The translations under genes were made by a program, and so were the position numbers. Below, piece by piece: positions 6,095 through 10,659 of a stretch of 10,659 nucleotides of DNA. Under the pieces are notes generated by a model. That model was not told the DNA's origin. It did no database searches and saw only the letters and a program-made list of their open reading frames with translations. Origin of the DNA: Acidobacteriota bacterium (GTDB lineage Bacteria > Acidobacteriota > Terriglobia > Terriglobales > Acidobacteriaceae); the NCBI GenBank assembly GCA_021793595.1, contig JAJYSL010000141.1, forward strand, positions 1-10,659, in the 5' to 3' direction. Position 1 is the first letter of the stretch, and every line of letters starts with the position of its first letter.

Positions 6095-6123
6095 CCCCCG
6101 GTGAAAGCCGGGGGTTTATATTT
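6095..6123 (+). terminator. Rho-independent-like terminator, possibly an attenuator for the NYN gene
   Basis: A CCCCCGG/CCGGGGG stem (7 bp, 6095-6101 with 6108-6114, loop TGAAAG) is followed by TTTATATTT. It is about 75 bp behind the ggt stop and ends only 7 nt before the next gene's ATG. It could terminate ggt transcription. If the promoter-like box at 6049 is real, it would instead lie in that gene's 5' leader as an attenuator. Confidence 0.6.
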
Positions 6124-6130
6124 GGACTCA

Positions 6131-6721
6131 ATGCTGAAACCTGTTGCAGTTCTGATTGATGGGGGTCATTTGCGGGTGATCGCCAAAAAATCCGAGAAGA
6201 ATTATGCCCCTGCCTTTATCGAACAATTTTCGAAACAGTGCATCGTGCATGCCGAAGAAGGTCTGCAGCGAGTTCTCTATTACGACTGCCCGCCTTATAA
6301 CGGAACGGCCAAACTGCCAGTGTCCGGAATCAGCCATCCTTTCACCTCCTCCGCTGCGTGGCTGGATGATCTTGCCTCTCGCGATCTGTTCGCGGTACGC
6401 AAAGGCGTCCTCAAGTTTAGGGGATTTGTCCCGAAGAAAACACCCGTTCCGGGGAATAAGGTGCTGACGGACGATGACTTTAAGCCTTTGTTTGAACAAA
6501 AAGGCGTAGATATGCGCATCGGCCTGGATATCGCGAATTACGCTCAGAATAAAGCGGTGAGTCGTATCCTACTTGTGTCGAACGATACGGACTGCATCCC
6601 AGCATTGAAGCTGGCTCGCATTTCTGGGCTGCAGACCGTGTTGATCTGCCTGCCTGGACGCAAACCGCACAGCGAGTTGGCGGCACACGCCGATTATGTC
6701 AGGAAAGTTTCCTGGCCCTGA
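6131..6721 (+). CDS. NYN-domain (PIN-like, LabA/DUF88 type) putative ribonuclease
   Basis: The 196-residue protein is almost entirely one NYN domain, a PIN-like metal-dependent nuclease fold. It starts with VAVLIDGGHLR (Asp10), has a YYDCPP strand (50-55), then KGVDMRIGLDIANYA with Asp127 and Asp133, and LLVSNDTDCIPALK with Asp152 and Asp154. This set of acidic residues is the expected Mg-binding site, so it looks catalytically intact, presumably acting on RNA. The target is unknown. A terminator-like hairpin ends 7 nt before the ATG (6131-6133). The ribosome binding site is poor (GGA 4 nt upstream). An earlier in-frame ATG at 6101 lies in the hairpin and would add ten residues without homology. 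GC is about 53% by hand count over 6181-6720, against 65-68% in sampled lines of neighbours, hinting at acquisition. No partner gene adjoins it. Confidence 0.82.
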   Translation: MLKPVAVLIDGGHLRVIAKKSEKNYAPAFIEQFSKQCIVHAEEGLQRVLYYDCPPYNGTAKLPVSGISHPFTSSAAWLDDLASRDLFAVRKGVLKFRGFVPKKTPVPGNKVLTDDDFKPLFEQKGVDMRIGLDIANYAQNKAVSRILLVSNDTDCIPALKLARISGLQTVLICLPGRKPHSELAAHADYVRKVSWP

Positions 6722-6764
6722 ACATCTCTGCGCTTGCATCAACTATTCTTAGTTCAGGGCCTCC

Positions 6765-7625
6765 ATGTTGAAAGCGATTTCTACACACATTTTTTTGAAG
6801 CACCATCTTCATACCGGGCATTTGGATACATTGACCAAGGCCGGGGCGGAAGCTATTGAAATTTTCGCCAACCGGCGTCATTTCGACTACACCAGCCGGG
6901 TACAGGTGCGCGAAATTGGCGACTGGTTCCGCGGCAATCCCACGGCGCCGTGGGCGCTGCACGCGCCGCTGCGGGCAGAAGGCGAAGGCGACAGCGAGCG
7001 AGCCACGGGACCGGCGATCAATGTGGTGCACGTGGAGAAATCGCGCCGCATCGACTCCATGGATGAGATAAAACGCGCGCTGGAAGCGGCGGAGCAAATT
7101 CCTTTCACTCACATGATTTTGCATTTGGGCGAGCGCGGGGACACCTGGAGTCCGCGCACGCTGGAACACGCGATGACAGCGGTGGAGCATCTGCGGGCGT
7201 TCGCGCGACCGCTGGGCGTGCAGATCCTGCTGGAAAATCTGGAGAAGAATGAAGTGGCCGAGCCGCAGAACCTGATGGAGATTCTGACGGTGGGACACTT
7301 CGACGACATCGGGGTGTGCCTCGACGTGGGACATGCGCATATTGGCGAGGGGATTCCGGCGACCATCGATATTTTGGGGCCACGGATTCGTTCGGTGCAT
7401 GTACACGACAATGCTGGCGACAAAGATGCGCATTTGTGGCCGGGAGATGGCACGATTGCATGGCCGGAAACCATGCGCGCGCTGGAAGCGCTGTCGAAAC
7501 CGCCGGCAACCGTTCTGGAGATTCATCCCTCGCTGGAAAATCCAGAAGGCACGCTTTCCGACCAGTTCCGACGTACATGGGATTTTCTGGATACCGCAGG
7601 TGCGGCCGGCCAGGATACGCAGTAA
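6765..7625 (+). CDS. Sugar phosphate isomerase/epimerase-like TIM-barrel protein (AP endonuclease 2 superfamily)
   Basis: The 286 residues fit the xylose-isomerase-like TIM barrel (Pfam AP_endonuc_2). Likely metal-site residues lie at strand ends: Glu32 in AIEIFA, His66 in ALHAP, His120 in ILHLG, Glu157 in LLENL, Asp187 and His190 in CLDVGHAH, His212/His214 in VHVHDN, and Glu252 in LEIHPS. This is close to the endonuclease IV metal layout, but the pattern is shared by sugar epimerases and the substrate cannot be told. No signal peptide is seen, so it should be cytoplasmic. AGGG at 6756-6759 lies 5 nt before the ATG, a fair ribosome binding site. It follows the NYN gene by 43 bp and precedes asnS by 46 bp, in the same direction. 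Neither neighbour suggests a sugar pathway. Confidence 0.85.
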   Translation: MLKAISTHIFLKHHLHTGHLDTLTKAGAEAIEIFANRRHFDYTSRVQVREIGDWFRGNPTAPWALHAPLRAEGEGDSERATGPAINVVHVEKSRRIDSMDEIKRALEAAEQIPFTHMILHLGERGDTWSPRTLEHAMTAVEHLRAFARPLGVQILLENLEKNEVAEPQNLMEILTVGHFDDIGVCLDVGHAHIGEGIPATIDILGPRIRSVHVHDNAGDKDAHLWPGDGTIAWPETMRALEALSKPPATVLEIHPSLENPEGTLSDQFRRTWDFLDTAGAAGQDTQ

Positions 7626-7671
7626 GCACCAGGATTTCCCTTCACGCACCGCCGATGTAGATTGGATTGTT

Positions 7672-9024
7672 ATGGATGAGATCGCTTCCTGCGCGGTAAA
7701 TACCGCTCCTGTGACCACGATTGCCAGCCTTGGCCAGCATGAAGGCCAAACCGTTACGTTGCGCGGCTGGCTCTACAACCTGCGTGAAAGCGGCAAGCTG
7801 CTGTTTCCCATTTTTCGCGACGGCACGGGTACGGTGCAGGGAATTGTGCCGAAATCGGCTGTGCCGCCGGAAGTTTTCGAACGCATCAAGGGATTGACGC
7901 AGGAGTCGAGCGTGATTGTCCGCGGCAAGGTTCGCGCCGACAAGCGCGCGCCGAGCGGTGTCGAGCTGGATGTCGAAGATCTGGAAGTTGTCGACCGCGT
8001 CTCCGAGGACGATCCATTTCCGATATCTCTGAAAGAGCACGGCGTTGATTTCCTGATGGAGCATCGACACCTGTGGATTCGCACCCCGCGGCAGGCGGCG
8101 ATTTTGCGGACACGCGCGGAAATCATGCGGGCGGCGCAGGAATATTTCGATACGAATGGATTTGTTCGCACCGATCCGCCGATCCTAACACCGGCGGCTT
8201 GCGAAGGCACAAGCACATTATTTCCTGTCGATTATTTTGGCGACGAAGCCTACCTGACGCAGAGCGGGCAACTCTACATCGAAAGCACGGCGATGGCGCT
8301 GGGCAAGGTCTACTCCTTTGGGCCGACATTTCGCGCGGAGAAATCGAAGACGCGGCGCCATCTGACAGAATTCTGGATGATTGAGCCGGAAGTCGCGTTT
8401 GCGGGGCTCGAGGACATCATGGTGCTGGCGGAAGAGTTTCTGAGCCACATTGTGCAGCGGGTGCTGGACAATCGTGCCGCCGACCTGAAAGTGATTGGCC
8501 GGGATGTCAGCAAGCTGGAAGCGATTCGTCCTCCCTTTCCGCGGGTCAGTTATGAAGACGCAGCCGGCATGCTGGCCGAGGCGTTCAAGGCGGGCAAGCT
8601 GGAGCAGGAATTTGTCTACGGGAACGATTTTGGCTCGCCGGACGAGACATATATTTCGTCGCAATTTGATCGGCCTGTCATGATCCATCGCTATCCAACG
8701 GACATCAAGGCGTTCTACATGGAGCCGGATCCGGAGAACGACAAATTCGCGCTGTGCGTGGACGTGCTGGCTCCCGAAGGTTATGGGGAGATCATTGGCG
8801 GCTCGCAACGCATCCACTCCTATGACCTGTTGAAGCAGCGAATTGAGCAGCACGGCCTGCCCTTGGCGCCCTTTCAGTGGTATCTTGACCTGCGTCGCTA
8901 CGGTTCTGTGCCTCACGCCGGATTTGGCATGGGCATCGAACGCGCGGTGGCCTGGATTTGCGGACTGGACCATGTGCGTGAAACGATTCCATTTGCGAGG
9001 ACGCTGAACCGCATCTACCCCTAG
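7672..9024 (+). CDS. asnS: Asparaginyl-tRNA synthetase
   Basis: Charges tRNA-Asn with asparagine in the cytoplasm. The 450-residue product has the N-terminal OB-fold anticodon-binding domain ([21 protein letters not shown], 28-48). The class II catalytic core follows, with [16 protein letters not shown] (169-184), motif 2 [19 protein letters not shown] (217-235) and motif 3 [21 protein letters not shown] (417-437). The tail [11 protein letters not shown] is typical of AsnRS. The motif 2 wording, with [13 protein letters not shown], separates it from bacterial AspRS, which is much longer. Length is normal (about 430-465). The ATG at 7672-7674 precedes the OB domain by about 25 residues. Its upstream signal is weak (GGA 7 nt away), and a longer in-frame extension overlaps the previous gene and lacks homology. 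Presence of AsnRS suggests direct Asn charging, although GatCAB may coexist. Confidence 0.95.
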   Translation: MDEIASCAVNTAPVTTIASLGQHEGQTVTLRGWLYNLRESGKLLFPIFRDGTGTVQGIVPKSAVPPEVFERIKGLTQESSVIVRGKVRADKRAPSGVELDVEDLEVVDRVSEDDPFPISLKEHGVDFLMEHRHLWIRTPRQAAILRTRAEIMRAAQEYFDTNGFVRTDPPILTPAACEGTSTLFPVDYFGDEAYLTQSGQLYIESTAMALGKVYSFGPTFRAEKSKTRRHLTEFWMIEPEVAFAGLEDIMVLAEEFLSHIVQRVLDNRAADLKVIGRDVSKLEAIRPPFPRVSYEDAAGMLAEAFKAGKLEQEFVYGNDFGSPDETYISSQFDRPVMIHRYPTDIKAFYMEPDPENDKFALCVDVLAPEGYGEIIGGSQRIHSYDLLKQRIEQHGLPLAPFQWYLDLRRYGSVPHAGFGMGIERAVAWICGLDHVRETIPFARTLNRIYP

Positions 9025-9074
9025 CCACGTTCGCGGAGGCGGGGAAGTACGACGCTCCGCAGGCAGAAAATCCC

Positions 9075-10091
9075 ATGTCGAAATCCAGAAAAAGTACGAA
9101 GCCATCGAATCGAGAAGAGCATAGCGGTGCCGGTCGCGCTGCGCGCCGGTCATCGATCGCCAGCGCGGAGAGTATTCCGGAGCGGAAGATTCGCATTCTT
9201 GGAGTCCCGCTCGACCTTGGGCAGTCGCGGCGCGGGGTGGACATGGGGCCATCGGCGGTGCGCGTGGCGGGATTGCAGGCACGGCTGGAAACGCTGGGCC
9301 ACCAGGTGGTGGATGGCGGCAATATTTCTGTCGAGATTGCCGAGACGCAAAGCATGGGCGAGCAGGCCGCGAAGTATCTGCACGCCATTACGGAAACCTG
9401 CACCCGCGAGGCGGAACAGGTGATTGCGACGTTGGCCGCGGGAGAAACGCCGTTGGTGCTGGGCGGAGACCATTCGATTGCGGTGGGAACCGTGTCTGGC
9501 CTAGCGGAATTCTATCGCCGGAAAAAGCAGAAGATCGGCTTGATCTGGATGGATGCGCACGCCGACATCAACACGCCCCAGACCTCCCCGAGTGGCAATG
9601 TGCATGGCATGCCAGTGGCCGCGCTGACCGGTCTGGGCCCGGACGAACTGAAGGATATTTTTGGATGGTCACCGAAAATCGCACCGGAAAACGTGGTGCT
9701 GGTCGGCTTGCGTGACATTGACGCGACCGAAAAAGCAAACATTCGCCGGGCGGGAATTACCGAGGTGTACACCATGCGCGATATTGACGAGCGTGGTCTG
9801 CGCACGGTGATGGAAGATGCAGTCCGGGCTGCTGCGCGGGATACCGCCGGCTACCACATCTCGCTCGACATGGACTGGATCGATCCGGAGGATGCGCCGG
9901 GAGTTGGCACGCCGGTACGCGGCGGCGCCACCTATCGCGAGGCGCACCTGGCAATGGAGATCATCGCCGACGATGGGCGCATGTTGAGCTATGAGCTGGT
10001 CGAGGTGAATCCGGTGATCGACGAGCACAATCGCACGGCGCAACTGGCGGTAGAGTTGACCTGCTCCGCGTTCGGGAAAAAGATTCTGTAG
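9075..10091 (+). CDS. rocF: Arginase (ureohydrolase family)
   Basis: Hydrolyses L-arginine to ornithine and urea in the cytoplasm using a binuclear Mn centre. Metal ligands are visible in order: GGDHS (His133), DAHADIN (Asp160, His162, Asp164) and SLDMDWIDP (Asp265, Asp267). Substrate-side residues are SGNVHGMP (His177) and VEVNP (Glu310). The stretches DAPGVGTPVRGG and REAHLAMEI closely resemble Bacillus arginases, favouring arginase over agmatinase. The length of 338 exceeds the usual 300. The surplus is a Ser/Lys/Arg-rich N-terminus of about 37 residues before KIRILGVPLDLG, without a clear signal peptide. The ATG at 9075-9077 has only a weak AGGCAG upstream, and no closer start with a good signal is seen. 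It follows asnS by 50 bp in the same direction. No urease, ornithine aminotransferase or arginine transporter is visible here. Confidence 0.94.
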   Translation: MSKSRKSTKPSNREEHSGAGRAARRSSIASAESIPERKIRILGVPLDLGQSRRGVDMGPSAVRVAGLQARLETLGHQVVDGGNISVEIAETQSMGEQAAKYLHAITETCTREAEQVIATLAAGETPLVLGGDHSIAVGTVSGLAEFYRRKKQKIGLIWMDAHADINTPQTSPSGNVHGMPVAALTGLGPDELKDIFGWSPKIAPENVVLVGLRDIDATEKANIRRAGITEVYTMRDIDERGLRTVMEDAVRAAARDTAGYHISLDMDWIDPEDAPGVGTPVRGGATYREAHLAMEIIADDGRMLSYELVEVNPVIDEHNRTAQLAVELTCSAFGKKIL

Positions 10092-10147
10092 CAACACGAC
10101 AGTGGCAGACACTCGCGGCCTATGAAGGCTGCGAAAGCTGGGAGAGT

Positions 10148-10465
10148 TTACTGGTCGGGGCTGGTCTTACGTTCCACCTTGCGCGCGCCCTGGTCGGTTT
10201 TGTGTGCTGCCTTATGGGTGACCCGTTTGGTGGTGTGCTTGGTTGAGTGCCACGCCTTTTTTGTCTCGTGCTTGGTGGCGTGCCAGCCTTTTTTCGTGCC
10301 ATGCTCGACCGCGTGGCCTGTGTCCCTGGCTGCGTTTGTGGTGCTGTGGCCAACGTTTTTCATGTCCTGCTTAAAGCCGGGATCGGTGCTGGACTGTGCG
10401 ATGACGGGAAGTCCAATGGAAAGTATCGAGGCTACAAGGGCGGTGCCAAGGAGTTTGTTTTTCAT
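10148..10465 (-). CDS. Small exported Lys/His-rich 11-residue-repeat protein (hypothetical)
   Basis: 105 residues from the ATG at 10463-10465. A GTG 12 nt upstream is possible but has no ribosome binding site. The N-terminus MKNKLLGTALVASILSIGLP is a clear Sec signal peptide, with cleavage probably near VIAQ-SS (about residue 24). The mature part is hydrophilic and basic, dominated by Lys, His, Thr and Ala. It has three tandem 11-residue units starting at His55, His66 and His77 (HGTKKGWHATK, HETKKAWHSTK, HTTKRVTHKAA). The 11-mer amphipathic pattern recalls LEA or histone-tail-like proteins, but I cannot assign a family. It is convergent with rocF, 56 bp apart, with only a weak GC hairpin between and no T-run. 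Upstream is a probable insertion sequence, which may have altered its promoter. Confidence 0.72.
   Translation of the reverse strand: MKNKLLGTALVASILSIGLPVIAQSSTDPGFKQDMKNVGHSTTNAARDTGHAVEHGTKKGWHATKHETKKAWHSTKHTTKRVTHKAAHKTDQGARKVERKTSPDQ
10205..10303 (-). repeat. Three tandem 33-bp units encoding 11-residue repeats
   Basis: Units at 10271-10303, 10238-10270 and 10205-10237 encode HGTKKGWHATK, HETKKAWHSTK and HTTKRVTHKAA. The first two are the most alike (8 of 11 residues) and share DNA such as the A-rich AAAAAAGGC/AAAAAAGGCGT stretches. The third is more diverged. This suggests growth by internal duplication. Confidence 0.7.
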
Positions 10466-10519
10466 GGTTTCGCTCACGCTAAGTAGAGATTCAGAAATGA
10501 GCGACGGAGTTGTAACAGA

Positions 10520-10659
10520 GGGGCACTAAAGCTCTCTTGCTTATCCGGTTGTTTCAGCATGCCACAAGATGTAGGGTTAAGATTGTGCCTCGGTCGTCGT
10601 TTCCAGAGTCCCTGCGGGAGTTCCAGACGAAGTTCGCGAGCGAGGAGGACTGTCAGGCC
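10520..10659 (+). mobile_element. Left end of a probable IS1595-family insertion sequence (runs off window)
   Basis: The segment begins with a G-rich start GGGGCAC (10520) of the kind seen at terminal inverted repeats, and about 65 bp later a transposase-like reading frame opens. The exact terminal repeat and target duplication cannot be fixed because the other end is outside the window. The call rests mainly on the transposase N-terminus. Confidence 0.4.
10585..10659 (+). CDS. IS1595-family transposase, N-terminal fragment (first 25 codons, cut by window edge)
   Basis: Open frame from GTG (10585-10587) to the window end, reading VPRSSFPESLREF then QTKFASEEDCQA. This matches the recalled start of IS1595-family transposases, which usually continues into a zinc-ribbon 'W-P-G-F-C-P-C' segment: a short PRS opening, then a 'FPE-L-EF-Q-FA-EE-C' helix. 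AGGG at 10573-10576 lies 8 nt before the GTG, a good ribosome binding site that supports this start. No upstream in-frame ATG competes. The catalytic DDE region is not in the window, so integrity is unknown. With only 25 residues visible, family assignment is tentative. Confidence 0.6.
   Translation, partial: MPRSSFPESLREFQTKFASEEDCQA

Noticed and set aside
6699..7718. Minus-strand open frame of 339 codons opposite the TIM-barrel gene
   Set aside because: The plus strand carries a coherent TIM barrel with metal ligands; the minus frame is low-complexity Arg/His/Gln.
9033..9060. Inverted repeat GCGGAG/CTCCGC between asnS and rocF
   Set aside because: Only 6 bp with a 16-nt loop and no T-run; too weak to call a terminator or operator.
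8218..9282. Minus-strand open frame of 354 codons opposite asnS and the rocF start
   Set aside because: It spans two convincing plus-strand genes and their spacer, and lacks any motif.
10116..10133. Hairpin between the convergent rocF and small-protein genes
   Set aside because: Six pairs including a G-U and no T-run on either side; not a convincing terminator.
10122..10529. Plus-strand open frame of 135 codons rich in Val/Phe/Cys opposite the repeat-protein gene
   Set aside because: It looks like a hydrophobic protein, but this is the complement of Lys/His/Thr codons. The minus strand has a proper signal peptide and repeats.
1..10659. CRISPR array, defence island or biosynthetic cluster
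   Set aside because: No regularly spaced direct repeats, no Cas-like motifs and no gene set beyond housekeeping enzymes. The NYN gene alone does not make a system.

Overview
The window looks like a chromosomal stretch from a moderately GC-rich, Gram-negative-type soil bacterium. The best guess is Acidobacteriota (Terriglobia), inferred from protein style, an exported E. coli-like gamma-glutamyltransferase, and a 'TGVSPV'-type palindromic insertion inside ispE that I associate with that phylum. The species cannot be read from the sequence. Most of the content is housekeeping; I see no complete defence, CRISPR or biosynthetic system.

Left part (1-4202), all on the minus strand, is a conserved information/metabolism block. 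In transcription order it reads ispE (isoprenoid kinase), a tRNA-Gln(UUG) only 3 nt behind the ispE stop, prs (PRPP synthetase with an unusual N-terminal extension), rplY/ctc (ribosomal protein L25, two-domain form), pth (peptidyl-tRNA hydrolase) and rpsF (ribosomal protein S6, cut by the window edge). The prs-rplY junction holds the most interesting regulatory arrangement. A plausible extended -10 promoter precedes a 31-codon leader ORF with a perfect Shine-Dalgarno. The leader's stop overlaps the rplY start as ATGA, and a GC hairpin can hide its ribosome binding site.

Right part (4263-10091), all on the plus strand, starts with a divergent exported gamma-glutamyltransferase gene (ggt). A short intergenic region packed with three inverted repeats follows: a 17-nt palindrome abutting a -10-like box, a bulged hairpin, and a terminator-like hairpin. 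Next comes a lower-GC gene for a NYN (PIN-like) ribonuclease-domain protein, probably an acquired singleton. Then follow a xylose-isomerase-like TIM-barrel protein, asparaginyl-tRNA synthetase (asnS) and arginase (rocF). These four are spaced 43-50 bp apart and could be co-transcribed.

Right edge (10092-10659): a small exported Lys/His-rich protein built from 11-residue repeats lies convergent to rocF. Upstream of it is the first 25 codons of what I read as an IS1595-family transposase, so an insertion sequence seems to sit just outside that gene's promoter region. Intergenic stretches not listed as features are short and show nothing I can support.
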